Notes: generated by a model from the sequence alone, not told the origin. Positions 15,956 through 24,090 are shown, counted from the stretch's first letter. The stretch: 34,090 bases of DNA from Propionibacteriales bacterium (GCA_009377795.1 WHTJ01000049.1:1-34090); one strand, 5' to 3'. Made by a program: numbers and translations.

Positions 15956-16645
15956 TCACGGGGGACCCTCCCGAAGGACGTAACCCACGCCGCGCACGGT
16001 GTGCAGCAACCGCGGCTCATCACCCGATTCGGTCTTGCGGCGAAGGTAACCCATGTAGACCTCCAAGGAGTTCGCCGTTGTGGGAAAGTCGAAACCCCAT
16101 ACCTCCTCCAGGATGAACGACCGCGCCAACACACGTCGCGGCTGCCGCATGAACAGCTCCAGGAGGGCGAACTCCGTGCGGGTCAGTGAGATCGCGCGTT
16201 CTCCCCGCTGCACCTCGCGGGTGGCTGGGTTCAGAGTGAGGTCGGAGAACCGCAGTGGCTCCGGGTCCTCGAACGCGGACTCGATGGTGTGCCGTCGCAG
16301 GAGAGCACGCAACCGGGCCAGTAGCTCCTCGAGAGCGAACGGTTTGGTGAGGTAGTCGTCCGCCCCCGCATCGAGACCGTCGACTCGGTCGGCGACCGCG
16401 TCCTTGGCGGTCAGGACCAGGATCGGCAGGTCGTTGCCGGCCGCGCGCAGCGCCCGAGTCGCCTCAAGGCCGTCCAGCCGCGGCATCATCACGTCGATCA
16501 CCAGCGCATCGGGTTGATGTGCGGACACGCTGGCCAGCGCCTCGGCGCCGTCGGCGGCCACCGCGACGTCGTAGTCGTTGTAGACCAGCGATCGGCGCAG
16601 CGAGTCGCGGACCGCCGGGTCGTCGTCGACGACAAGAATGCGCAT
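15956..16645 (-). CDS. mprA: OmpR-family response regulator, MprA-like
   Basis: A 229-residue two-domain regulator. The receiver has acidic D7/D8/D9, phospho-acceptor D51 ([11 protein letters not shown]), T79 and K101 (LTKPF). The winged helix (about 130-225) has [11 protein letters not shown], the recognition helix region and the wing [12 protein letters not shown]. It should bind DNA when phosphorylated by MprB. A frame extension of 25 codons upstream is rejected because MRILVVDDD is the normal start. A candidate binding site for this protein lies 20 nt before the ATG, which suggests autoregulation as in mycobacteria. Confidence 0.88.
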   Translation of the reverse strand: MRILVVDDDPAVRDSLRRSLVYNDYDVAVAADGAEALASVSAHQPDALVIDVMMPRLDGLEATRALRAAGNDLPILVLTAKDAVADRVDGLDAGADDYLTKPFALEELLARLRALLRRHTIESAFEDPEPLRFSDLTLNPATREVQRGERAISLTRTEFALLELFMRQPRRVLARSFILEEVWGFDFPTTANSLEVYMGYLRRKTESGDEPRLLHTVRGVGYVLREGPP

Positions 16646-16664
16646 GACATAAGACTGCCACCAG

Positions 16665-16683
16665 CACCTGAGACGTCCCTGAG
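16665..16683 (-). promoter_or_regulatory. Candidate MprA box upstream of mprA
   Basis: Read on the minus strand, the site is CTCAGGGA-CGT-CTCAGGTG: two 8-base direct half-sites sharing CTCAGG, separated by 3 bases. As I recall it, the mycobacterial MprA site is two loosely conserved 8-bp direct repeats with a 3-bp spacer. It ends 19 bases before the mprA start codon. Confidence 0.6.
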
Positions 16684-16762
16684 GGAGCATTGCATCCCAC
16701 ATCCGTCCCTCGGGCACCACACGTAACCACAGCCGGCCGCCTCCGGTGCTGCGCCTTTGTGT

Positions 16763-17968
16763 TCAGTGCGCAAGATCGGCGACGGCCTCGAGTAGGCGGT
16801 CGACGTCCTCGCGGTTGTTGTAATGCACCAGTCCAGCACGCACCGCGCATCCTTTGTCGCGGATGCCGAGTGCGCCGGTGAGCTCCCAGGCGTAGTTGTG
16901 GCCGTTCCAGGCATTGACCCGAGCCGCCGCGAGATGCTCGGCGACCTGACGCGGGGTGCGGTCGTCGACGGTGAAGTACGCGGTCGCGGTGCGACTGGCC
17001 GCCGCGCCGTACGTGCGTACGTGCGCCATCGACTCCAGTCCGTGCAGCAGCACCTTGAACAGCTCCAGCTCATGCGCCTCAGCGGCACCCATGGAGGTCA
17101 GCAGCCGTTCGCGACGGCTGCCGGATGCGGTGTCGTCCAGGCCCGCGAGGTGCTCCACGGCGGCCACCACACCGGCCAGGTCAGCAAAGGGTGGGGTGCC
17201 GGTTTCGAACCGTTCGGGCACGCTCGCCGGTGACGGCTCCAGCTTGTCCGGATCGAGCCCGTCCAACAGGGCAGGATCTGCCACGACCGCGCCGACGTGC
17301 GGGCCGCACCACTTGTACGCGCTCGTGGCGTAGAAGTCGGCACCCAGTGCCCTCATGTCGACCGGGCCATGCGCAGTGCCATGCACGCCATCCACGTAGG
17401 TCAGCGCACCGACCGCATGAGCTTTGGCGGCGATGGTCATGACATCCGGACGGGTGCCCAACACGTTGCTGGCGGCAGTGACGGCGACGAGGCGGGTCCG
17501 CTCGCCCAGCAGCGCGTCGTACTGCCCGACCGGCAGTTCGCCGACAGCCGTGTCGACCTCGGCCCATCGCACGATCGCACCGGCCCGGTCCGCGGCCTGC
17601 ACCCACGGCCGCACGTTCGCGTCGTGATCCAGTCGAGAGACCACCACCTCATCCCCCGGCTCCCAGGTCTTCGCCAGCGCGTACGCCAAGCGGTACGTGA
17701 GCGTGGTCATGTTCGGGCCGAGCACCACCCCCGCGGGATCCGCACCAACAAGATCGGCAACCGCCTGGCGGCACTCGGCGACGATGCGCTCCGAGCGCCG
17801 ACTCGCGGGGAACGCCCCACCGACGTTCCCGATCCCCCGCCGATACGCGACCGAGATCGCCTCGATGACCGGCTCGGGGACCTGCGTGCCGGCCGCCCCA
17901 TCGAGATAGGCGAACCCATCCGCCAGCGCCGGATACGCAGAACGAATACTCGCAACGTCGAATGCCAC
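16763..17968 (-). CDS. Cysteine desulfurase-like aminotransferase class V protein
   Basis: A 401-residue fold-type I PLP enzyme. The N-terminus (YPALADGFAYLDGAAGTQVP) and the internal block FYATSAYKWCGPHVG are characteristic, with K219 the likely Schiff-base lysine. It resembles the cysteine desulfurase-like (VC1184-type) branch, not the IscS or SufS enzymes of known Fe-S clusters, and no Fe-S scaffold genes are nearby. The C-terminal GCAVRAGLVHYNN is typical of that branch. The substrate is therefore uncertain. The start is GTG 17968 with a weak Shine-Dalgarno. It is 117 nt from the mprA start and not obviously part of that operon. Confidence 0.8.
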   Translation of the reverse strand: MAFDVASIRSAYPALADGFAYLDGAAGTQVPEPVIEAISVAYRRGIGNVGGAFPASRRSERIVAECRQAVADLVGADPAGVVLGPNMTTLTYRLAYALAKTWEPGDEVVVSRLDHDANVRPWVQAADRAGAIVRWAEVDTAVGELPVGQYDALLGERTRLVAVTAASNVLGTRPDVMTIAAKAHAVGALTYVDGVHGTAHGPVDMRALGADFYATSAYKWCGPHVGAVVADPALLDGLDPDKLEPSPASVPERFETGTPPFADLAGVVAAVEHLAGLDDTASGSRRERLLTSMGAAEAHELELFKVLLHGLESMAHVRTYGAAASRTATAYFTVDDRTPRQVAEHLAAARVNAWNGHNYAWELTGALGIRDKGCAVRAGLVHYNNREDVDRLLEAVADLAH

Positions 17969-18000
17969 CCCACCACGGTAATGGCCGCCCGGCCACCGCC

Positions 18001-18030
18001 CGGCCAGATGTGCAATCTCGGCGCGAGGGG
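18001..18030 (+). repeat. Dispersed repeat, copy D (half-element)
   Basis: Only the right half is present: GGCCAGATGTGCAATCTC followed by GGCGCGAGGGG. No left arm is found upstream. It lies between two minus-strand genes, 7 nt downstream of the fructosamine kinase stop. Confidence 0.78.
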
Positions 18031-18037
18031 GGGCGGG

Positions 18038-18922
18038 TCAGGTGTCGTCGGCGGCCGTGCCGTCGAGGGCCGCGCGCGCCGCGGCGGCGGCGCGGGCGGC
18101 GTACCCTCCGCCGAAGAGCACGGCGTGCACCAGCAGCGGGTGGAGCTGATGGAGCGCGACCCGTTCCCGCCAGCCCTCGCTCAGCGGGCTGACCTCGTCG
18201 TACGCGTGCAGCAGCCGGGACAGATGCGGTGCGCCGAACAGCGCCAGCATCGCGAGATCGGTCTCCCGGTGCCCGCCGTGTGCGGCCGGATCGATCAGCC
18301 GGGCCTCGCCGTCCGTACCCCACAGGATGTTGCCGGACCACAGGTCGCCGTGCAGGCGCGCAGGTGGTTCGCTCGGACCGGCGACCTCGTCGATCCGCCG
18401 GAGCAGCGCCTCGATGACCTCGACGTCCTCGTCGGTCGCGCTGCCGCGGTCGTACGCCACCTTGAGATAGGGCAGCACCCGGCGGGTGGCGTAGAACTCC
18501 GGCCAGCTGTCCGCGGGTTTGTTCGGCAGCGGGACGGTGCCGATGTAGCCGTCCTCGGGGGCGCCGAACGACTCGGCGCCGGCGGCGTGCGTGGCGGCCA
18601 GCTTGCGCCCCAGGGACTCCGCGGCGTCGGTCGAGGAATGACCGGTCTCCACCCACGTCACGATCAGGCAGTCCTCGGCGTACCCGAGCACCTCGGGGAT
18701 CCGCGCCCCGCCGGCCTGGGCGAGCCAGGCCAGCCCCCTGCCTTCGGCGGCGAAGAAATCCGGCGGTGCGTGGGGGCGGGTCTTGATCACTGCGGACCGC
18801 CCGTCCGACAGCCGCAGCCGGGTGGCCGTGCAGATGTCACCACCCGCAACCGGGGTGGTGGAGACGACCGCGGTTCCGAGCAGGGACTCGGCCCGGCTCG
18901 CGATGGTCGCCATACGTGCCAT
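18038..18922 (-). CDS. Fructosamine kinase family protein
   Basis: A 294-residue kinase-like protein of the fructosamine/ribulosamine-3-kinase group. The catalytic loop LHGDLWSGNILW (near 190) supplies the base Asp and the metal-binding Asn, and LIDPAAHGGHRETDLAML is the DFG-like segment. The N-terminus has the lysine strand SAVIKTR. Members phosphorylate sugars attached to protein or small-molecule amines, which leads to deglycation. The pairing with a low-molecular-weight tyrosine phosphatase gene directly upstream recalls other bacterial genomes where the two are linked; the meaning is inference. ATG 18922 is in frame and starts before the conserved region. Confidence 0.83.
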   Translation of the reverse strand: MARMATIASRAESLLGTAVVSTTPVAGGDICTATRLRLSDGRSAVIKTRPHAPPDFFAAEGRGLAWLAQAGGARIPEVLGYAEDCLIVTWVETGHSSTDAAESLGRKLAATHAAGAESFGAPEDGYIGTVPLPNKPADSWPEFYATRRVLPYLKVAYDRGSATDEDVEVIEALLRRIDEVAGPSEPPARLHGDLWSGNILWGTDGEARLIDPAAHGGHRETDLAMLALFGAPHLSRLLHAYDEVSPLSEGWRERVALHQLHPLLVHAVLFGGGYAARAAAAARAALDGTAADDT

Positions 18923-19005
18923 GCATCGAAGGTACCGGCAGGGTGGTCATCGGTCAGGCCCATATGCCCGGTTCCGCCGCTCCCTCGGGGCGGTGTCGAG
19001 CGGTC

Positions 19006-19572
19006 TCAGGCCGTCGCGGGTGGTTTCGGGTCGGCCAGCTCCTGGACGATCCGGTCCGCGAGGTTGGCCGCCGTCCGCTCGACGATGGCGAGTACGAGGT
19101 CGAAGCCGTCGTCGCCGTCGTCGCCGTCGTAGTACGGGTCGGGCACCTCGAGGTCGGTCTCGTCCGCCTCCGGGTCGAACTCGCGGAACATCCGGAGCCG
19201 GCCACCCTCGATCTGCTCGGAGGGCGGCGCCATCGACTGCAGATCGCGGAAGTTGCTGTGATCCATCGCGAGGATCAGGTCGTGGTCGTCGTGCCAGCTG
19301 CGGGTGAACCGCTGGGCGCGGTGGTGGGACCCGTCGTACCCGGCTGCGGCGAGGGTACTCGCGGCCCGGAGGTCCATCGGCTGGCCGATGTGCCAGTCAC
19401 CGGTGCCGGCGGAGTAGACCTCCACCCGACCGTCGAGCTCCGCCTCGCCGAGGGCCTTCGTCAGCACTACCTGGGCGATCGGTGACCGGCAGATGTTGCC
19501 CAGGCACACCACGGCGATCCGGTACGGGCCGGCCGGATCGCTTGGCGGCGGCAACGGCATGAACTGCGCCAT
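19006..19572 (-). CDS. Low-molecular-weight protein tyrosine phosphatase
   Basis: A 188-residue protein (from ATG 19572). The P-loop VCLGNICRSP is a complete CX5R motif, with nucleophile C23 and R29 when numbered from this start. The general acid loop is VPDPYYDG, so all catalytic parts are present. It should dephosphorylate phosphotyrosine or phosphoarginine on proteins, or small molecules. The frame can start further upstream at GTG 19629, or at ATG 19560; the Shine-Dalgarno does not decide. The gene lies 83 nt upstream of the fructosamine kinase gene. Confidence 0.85.
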   Translation of the reverse strand: MAQFMPLPPPSDPAGPYRIAVVCLGNICRSPIAQVVLTKALGEAELDGRVEVYSAGTGDWHIGQPMDLRAASTLAAAGYDGSHHRAQRFTRSWHDDHDLILAMDHSNFRDLQSMAPPSEQIEGGRLRMFREFDPEADETDLEVPDPYYDGDDGDDGFDLVLAIVERTAANLADRIVQELADPKPPATA

Positions 19573-19652
19573 ATGCCCAGTATGCCGCGCGGGCTCCACC
19601 GGTCCGGACGTTTGAGGGTCGGATGTCACCGCTGAGGGGCCCGCCGTCGGAG

Positions 19653-20054
19653 TCAGCGGGACTGGCGTACGCCGGACGACCGGTCAGGGTCGGGCAGGAC
19701 GATGGTGATGATCCAGCTGGCGATCGAGATGATGATCGCCCCCAGCAGCGCCGTACCGAACCCTTCGACCCGGAAGTTCACTCCCAGTTGTTCGCAGATC
19801 CACGACGTCAGCATCAGCATCAGCGCGTTGACGACGATGAAGAACAGGCCGAGCGTCAGGATGTAAAGCGGGATCGACAAGATCGCGACCACCGGGCGGA
19901 CGACGGCGTTCACCACGCCGAAGATAACCGCGACCGCGATCAGCGTGAGTGTCTTGTCGGTCGTCGTGGCGCCTCTGAGCGCGATGTCCTCCAGCAGCCA
20001 CGCCGCGAGCGCGAGTCCGCCGGCGCTGGCCACGAGACGGATCAGGAAACCCAT
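19653..20054 (-). CDS. Phage-holin-family small membrane protein
   Basis: A 133-residue protein with four hydrophobic segments (about 5-22, 35-60, 62-88, 100-122) and a charged C-terminus. The pattern GVVNAVVRPVV...LPLYILTLGLFF...NALMLML is that of the 'phage holin family' (Phage_holin_4_2-like) proteins common in actinobacterial chromosomes. Despite the name there is no phage gene nearby and a lysis role is unlikely; the function is unknown. GGAAGGA seven bases upstream supports ATG 20054. Confidence 0.8.
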   Translation of the reverse strand: MGFLIRLVASAGGLALAAWLLEDIALRGATTTDKTLTLIAVAVIFGVVNAVVRPVVAILSIPLYILTLGLFFIVVNALMLMLTSWICEQLGVNFRVEGFGTALLGAIIISIASWIITIVLPDPDRSSGVRQSR

Positions 20055-20205
20055 GCGTCGATCCTTCCATGTGCGTGGTCTCGCCCGTCGTGCGAACCGC
20101 GATGTCGACCGTCCCGATGGTACGCGCCGACCCTGGCAAGTCGGCCAAATCGGGCCATTGGCGGCCCCGCCGAAGTTCCGAAGGGCTCGTGCTCGGTCCA
20201 GCTAG

Positions 20206-20727
20206 CTACGGCGACGGGATCTCGGGTGGGAGGCTCTCGAACCAGTGCAGCACGGCCTGCTCATGGTGGATGCCGAACGACAACGTGGCCAGCGAGTAGG
20301 CGTCGACGCCGGCCGTCTCCAGTTCGGCGTACAGCTCGCGGTAGCGCGCGAGCCGCTTGGTGTGCTCCGCATGAGCGGCCGCGAGCAGGTCGCGCAGCTC
20401 GTCGGCCGGGAGTACGCCGCCGAACGCCACCGCGAGCAGGATCGGGATGCGTACGGTCTCGCCGGGCAGCTCCTCGACCAGCCAGCGGCGATACGTGGAG
20501 CGGCCGGAGCGGGTGATCCGGTACGGCCGCGAGTCGCGCGGGCCGGGACTTCCTGGCTGGATGTACCCCTGAGACTCGAGTTTCGTGAGCTCCCGGTAGA
20601 CCTGGCTGCGGGTGAGGGTCCAGAAGTCCCCGATGCGGGTCTGGGCCACGCGTACCAGCTCGCCGCCGGTGAGCTCGCCGCCGCAGGTGTCGAGCAGGCC
20701 GAGCAGGGAGGCCGCCGTCGGGTTCAT
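20206..20727 (-). CDS. PadR-family transcriptional regulator
   Basis: A 173-residue protein. The N-terminal winged helix is PadR-like: SLLGLLDTCGGELTGGELV, then the recognition region FWTLTRSQVYRELTKLESQGYI and the wing RPYRITRSGRSTYRRWL. The C-terminal helices are the dimerisation part of the Vir-type PadR group. GGAGCGGCG before ATG 20727 gives a good RBS; longer forms lack one. The divergent neighbour is the DUF1707 membrane protein, and a dyad at 20766-20778 between them is a plausible operator. The signal is unknown. Confidence 0.85.
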   Translation of the reverse strand: MNPTAASLLGLLDTCGGELTGGELVRVAQTRIGDFWTLTRSQVYRELTKLESQGYIQPGSPGPRDSRPYRITRSGRSTYRRWLVEELPGETVRIPILLAVAFGGVLPADELRDLLAAAHAEHTKRLARYRELYAELETAGVDAYSLATLSFGIHHEQAVLHWFESLPPEIPSP

Positions 20728-20765
20728 CGCCGCTCCGGTCTCTTTGGTTCCTTCCCGGCATTGAC

Positions 20766-20778
20766 AGTCCACTGTGGA
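20766..20778. promoter_or_regulatory. Dyad between PadR and DUF1707 genes, candidate operator
   Basis: GTCCA-CTG-TGGAC, a 5+5 inverted repeat. It is adjacent to TTGACA (20761-20766), which could be a -35 for the rightward gene, although the spacing to TACACC (20782-20787) is only 15. The position between divergent genes, one encoding a PadR regulator, suggests an operator. Confidence 0.45.
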
Positions 20779-20836
20779 CGGTACACCATGGAAGGTGGGT
20801 GTCGAGGGACGACATCAGCTGCGAGCGGAGGCAGTC

Positions 20837-21313
20837 ATGTGCCACGCATTCCGCGACCAATCGGGGCCGCGCATGATCCGGCGGCGCTCACCCGCACCCA
20901 CCGATCGGGCCGGCGATGCGGACCGGGAGCGCACCGCGGACCTGCTCGCGGATGCACATGCGGCTGGCTACCTCACCACCGAGGAGCTCGACCCCCGGCT
21001 GGAGACCGCGCTCGCCGCACGTACTCACGGTGAGCTCGGCCCGCTCATCGCCGACCTGCCGTCGAGCTGGCGGGCCGAGCGCTCGCGTCGCCGGGTGGCC
21101 GACGACCGGCGACAGGAGGCGCGCGCGAGCCTGGTCTCGCACATCGGGTCGTACCTCCGGCTGATGGCGCTGCTGGTCGCGATCTGGCTGGTCCTGGGGG
21201 TGACCGTGGACGCGTGGTACCCGTGGCCGGTCTGGCCCGCGCTGGGCTTCGGCATCGGATTGGCTGCACACGTCCGCCGCGCGTACGGCGACACCGCGCG
21301 CACCCCGGCCTGA
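20837..21313 (+). CDS. DUF1707 domain membrane protein
   Basis: A 158-residue protein. Residues about 20-75 match the DUF1707 pattern (DADRERTADLLADAHAAGYLTTEELDPRL ending in LPLIADLP-like residues), a short helical module common at the N-terminus of actinobacterial membrane proteins. Two hydrophobic segments follow (about 105-122 and 128-146), resembling a 2TM module. The function is unknown. GGAGG at 20827-20831 fixes ATG 20837; the frame is open for 21 codons further upstream without a comparable RBS. It is divergent from the PadR gene, which may control it. Confidence 0.75.
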   Translation: MCHAFRDQSGPRMIRRRSPAPTDRAGDADRERTADLLADAHAAGYLTTEELDPRLETALAARTHGELGPLIADLPSSWRAERSRRRVADDRRQEARASLVSHIGSYLRLMALLVAIWLVLGVTVDAWYPWPVWPALGFGIGLAAHVRRAYGDTARTPA

Positions 21314-21324
21314 GTCTTCGGTCT

Positions 21325-21375
21325 GATCTGCAATCTCGGCGCGAGGGAAACGGCCAGATGTGCAATCTCGGCGCG
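21325..21375 (+). repeat. Dispersed repeat, copies E1 and E2 (tandem half-elements)
   Basis: Two half-elements in the same orientation, 3 bases apart. E1 (21325-21347) begins GATCTGCAATC like copy B, and E2 (21351-21375) begins CGGCCAGATGTGCAATC like copies A and D. Both end in TCGGCGCG. No left arms are present. They lie between two plus-strand genes. Confidence 0.8.
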
Positions 21376-21486
21376 GGGGTCAGGCTTGGATCGCGACCGC
21401 CCGCCCGATGCCTCGACCGGCGTCGGCCACCGGCGTCACGATAGATTGGGAGTCGTGTTGCCTCTTCGGACCGTACCGGACTTTGC

Positions 21487-22668
21487 ATGATAGAGCTTCG
21501 ATCAGCGTTCATCATCGATGCCGTACGCACGCCGTTCGGCCGGAATCGCGGCGCCCTGTCGCACATCCGCACCGATGACCTCGCCGCCCTGCCGATCGCG
21601 GAGCTGGTGAAGCGGCACTCGGAGCTCGATCCCGAGGTCATCGACGATGTCTACTACGGCAACGCCAACGGCGCCGGAGAGGACAATCGAAACGTCGCGC
21701 GCATGAGCGCGCTGCTCGCGGGTCTTCCCGCGACGATCCCCGGCGCGACCGTGAATCGCCTGTGTGCTTCGGGAAACGAGGCCGTCATCCAGGCTGCGCG
21801 TGCGGTGGCGGTGGGCGAGGCCTCGTTGTGCGTGGCCGGCGGCGTCGAAGGCATGAGCCGCGCGCCGTACGTCCTGGCCAAGCCGGACGAGGGCCTGCCG
21901 AGGTCCATGAAGCTGGAGCAGACCCAGCTCGGATGGCGGATGGTCAACCCGAAGTTCCCGGATCGCTGGACCGCGTCCCTGGGCGCGTGCGCCGAGCGGG
22001 TGGCCGCGGAGCTGGGGATCGGCCGTGCGGAGCAGGACGAATGGGCGGCCCGCTCCCACCAACGGGTGCACGCCGCGTACGAGGCGGGGGTGCACGACGG
22101 GTTCGTGATGGACGTCGAAGGCGTACGCCGGGACGAGTCGCTGCGTCCGGACACCACCACCGAGACCCTGGCCGGGTTGAAGCCGGCGTTCACCCCCGAC
22201 GGATCGGTGACGGCCGGGAACTCCTCCCCGGTCAACGACGGCGCTCTCGCGATGTTCATCGGGGACCGGCGGGCCGTGGACGAGAGCGGGCAGCCGCCGC
22301 TCGGCCGGATCGTCGCCAGTGCCACCACCGCGGTCGAGCCGGACCGCTTCACCATCGCACCGGTGTCCGCGATCCAGAAGGTGCTGCGGCGTTGCGATCT
22401 GTCCTTCGCCGACGTCGCGTTGTGGGAGATCAACGAGGCATTCGCGGCGATGGTGCTCTCCATGCTGCATGGGCTCCCGGACATCGATCGGGAGCGGGTC
22501 AACGTGCACGGCGGCGCGATCGCGATCGGGCATCCGCTCGGGGCGTCGGCCCCGCGGGTCACGGTCGACCTCTGTCGCGAGTTGCGTCGTCGCGGCGGCG
22601 GAATCGGCGTCGCGGCGGCCTGCATCGGTGTCGGACAAGGCCAGGCGGTCGTCGTACAGGTCGACTGA
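21487..22668 (+). CDS. pcaF: Thiolase, 3-oxoadipyl-CoA thiolase-like
   Basis: A 393-residue thiolase. The acyl-accepting Cys is C93 (NRLCASGNEA), with H349 (GGAIAIGHPLGAS) and C379 (ACIGVGQG) completing the active site. GEDNRNVARMSALLAGLP is closest to beta-ketoadipyl-CoA thiolases (PcaF/PaaJ), which split 3-oxoadipyl-CoA to succinyl-CoA and acetyl-CoA. No other aromatic-degradation gene is in the window, so a general acetyl-CoA acyltransferase role cannot be excluded. Two blocks deviate slightly from the common pattern (GASA for GASG, CIGVG for CIGGG). ATG 21487 has no clear Shine-Dalgarno. Confidence 0.8.
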   Translation: MIELRSAFIIDAVRTPFGRNRGALSHIRTDDLAALPIAELVKRHSELDPEVIDDVYYGNANGAGEDNRNVARMSALLAGLPATIPGATVNRLCASGNEAVIQAARAVAVGEASLCVAGGVEGMSRAPYVLAKPDEGLPRSMKLEQTQLGWRMVNPKFPDRWTASLGACAERVAAELGIGRAEQDEWAARSHQRVHAAYEAGVHDGFVMDVEGVRRDESLRPDTTTETLAGLKPAFTPDGSVTAGNSSPVNDGALAMFIGDRRAVDESGQPPLGRIVASATTAVEPDRFTIAPVSAIQKVLRRCDLSFADVALWEINEAFAAMVLSMLHGLPDIDRERVNVHGGAIAIGHPLGASAPRVTVDLCRELRRRGGGIGVAAACIGVGQGQAVVVQVD

Positions 22669-22670
22669 TT

Positions 22671-22696
22671 CGGCCAGATGTGCAATCGCGGTGCGA
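22671..22696 (+). repeat. Dispersed repeat, copy F (decayed half-element)
   Basis: CGGCCAGATGTGCAATC is intact and then diverges: GCGGTGCGA replaces TCGGCGCGA. It lies in the 63-bp gap between the convergent thiolase and MFS gene stops. Confidence 0.7.
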
Positions 22697-22731
22697 CCGG
22701 GCGGCGCGACTGGGAGCCGCGACTGGGGCGC

Positions 22732-23961
22732 CTACGCCTCCGCGGCGCTCGCGGTGGTGCGGTCGGTCATCCAGTCCCGCCATTGGACGACGCTCACCGC
22801 GACGACGCCTACGGCTCCGAAGAGGACCAGCGCGCCCCCGACCCCGACCGGCAGCGCGTCGGCCACCGCCCCGGCGGACAGGATGGTGGTCCCCTGGGCC
22901 AGCTGCATCACGGTGTTGCCGAGCCCGAAGACCCGGCCGCGAGCGACGCGCGGAATGATCGCGGCCACCCGCGCCTGGATGGCGAGCAGGTACGACATCG
23001 CCGCCCCGCTGAGGGCGATCGCGAGGAGGATCGGGATCACCGAGCCGAACGCCACCGCGAGCAGCCCGATCATGAACACGAAACCGCCCGAGGAGTACGC
23101 CAGCGGATAGATCAAACGGTTCTGCAGCTCTACCCGGAAGCGTCCGAACACGGCGAACCCGACGAGGTTCCCGAGCGCCAGCGCACCCATCAACAGCCCG
23201 GCGAGCCGGGTTCCACCGCCGAGGTCCTCCTGCGCGAACGGCACCGCCAGCCCCTCGGAGATCACGACGATTCCGGGCCCGAGCGCGAGTAGCCAGAACC
23301 ATTGCGCCATATGTGGGGTACGCCGTACGACACGCAGCCCCTCGAGGGCGCCCGACCACACCCGCGGGCGTTCGGCCTCTCCATGCCAGGGCAGCGGCCG
23401 TCGCTTGACGAACATGTAGATCAGGACGGCGGAGACCAGGTAGGAGGCCGAGTCGAGCACCAGCGCGGTCTGCGGACTCGTCGCCGCGATCAGGACACCG
23501 CCGACCGCGAAACTGCTGACCTGGAGGGCCTGGCGGGTAGCGCCGACGAGCGCATTGCCGACCGGGAACGACACCTCGTCGAGGATGTCGGCGAGGGTCG
23601 CCAACCGCGAAGAACCGAACGGGATCTGGATCAGCTCGAGTAGGAACACCACGGTCAGCACCAGCCAGTACGGCACCGACGGGATGAGCAGCAGCAGGAC
23701 CATCCCGCAACGGACGACGTCGCTCAGGATGAGCAGACCCCTCCGGGGGAAGATGTCGGCCAGCGTGGCCAGCCACGGCCCGAGCAGGTGCGGGGCAAAG
23801 CTGGCCGCGAACACCGCGCCGGTCTGGCTGACCGACCCCGTGCGCTGGTAGACGAGGGCGGCGACGGCGAGCCGGGTGAGGAACGTGCCGCTCATCGTGA
23901 GTACGTCGGCGACGTACATCCCGGCGAACTCTGCATCTCGAAAAAGGTCGCGATAACGCAT
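22732..23961 (-). CDS. MFS transporter
   Basis: A 409-residue integral membrane protein with about 12 hydrophobic segments and the MFS loop between helices 2 and 3 (LADIFPRRGLL). A central charged loop (FVKRRPLPWHGEAERPR) separates the halves. The arrangement resembles the MFS_3/EntS-like exporters common in actinobacteria. The substrate is unknown. ATG 23961 (MRYRDLFRDAEF) is chosen; TTG 23997 and ATG 23988 are alternatives, and none has a clear Shine-Dalgarno. It is divergent from the small DUF4177-like gene at 24090. Confidence 0.82.
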   Translation of the reverse strand: MRYRDLFRDAEFAGMYVADVLTMSGTFLTRLAVAALVYQRTGSVSQTGAVFAASFAPHLLGPWLATLADIFPRRGLLILSDVVRCGMVLLLLIPSVPYWLVLTVVFLLELIQIPFGSSRLATLADILDEVSFPVGNALVGATRQALQVSSFAVGGVLIAATSPQTALVLDSASYLVSAVLIYMFVKRRPLPWHGEAERPRVWSGALEGLRVVRRTPHMAQWFWLLALGPGIVVISEGLAVPFAQEDLGGGTRLAGLLMGALALGNLVGFAVFGRFRVELQNRLIYPLAYSSGGFVFMIGLLAVAFGSVIPILLAIALSGAAMSYLLAIQARVAAIIPRVARGRVFGLGNTVMQLAQGTTILSAGAVADALPVGVGGALVLFGAVGVVAVSVVQWRDWMTDRTTASAAEA

Positions 23962-24064
23962 GGTCCGAGTAGGATCACGCCCCGCCATGGGAGGCAACCC
24001 TGCCAGACGTCCCTCATTAACTCCAAGGCCGGATGCCGTTTCCGCTACCGGCTATCGCGGTCGC

Positions 24065-24090
24065 TATCCGGACCCCATAGAGTCCGGATA
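24065..24090. promoter_or_regulatory. Dyad overlapping a leaderless promoter
   Basis: TATCCGGAC (24065-24073) and GTCCGGATA (24082-24090) are perfect 9-base inverted arms around an 8-base centre. The centre begins a -10-like TAGAGT (24078-24083), and the second arm ends on the A of the ATG at 24090. A transcript from this -10 would start at or next to the start codon, which fits the missing Shine-Dalgarno. The dyad would cover the promoter, so it is a good operator candidate. Confidence 0.6.

Noticed and set aside
17297-19132. Long plus-strand open frame across the desulfurase-like and fructosamine kinase genes
   Set aside because: It spans two real minus-strand genes and repeat copy D and has no family character.
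19653-20054. Prophage remnant
   Set aside because: Holin-family proteins of this type are common chromosomal membrane proteins and no other phage gene is near.
960-22696. CRISPR array made of the dispersed repeats
   Set aside because: Copies are kilobases apart with genes between them, not regularly spaced, and no cas genes are present.
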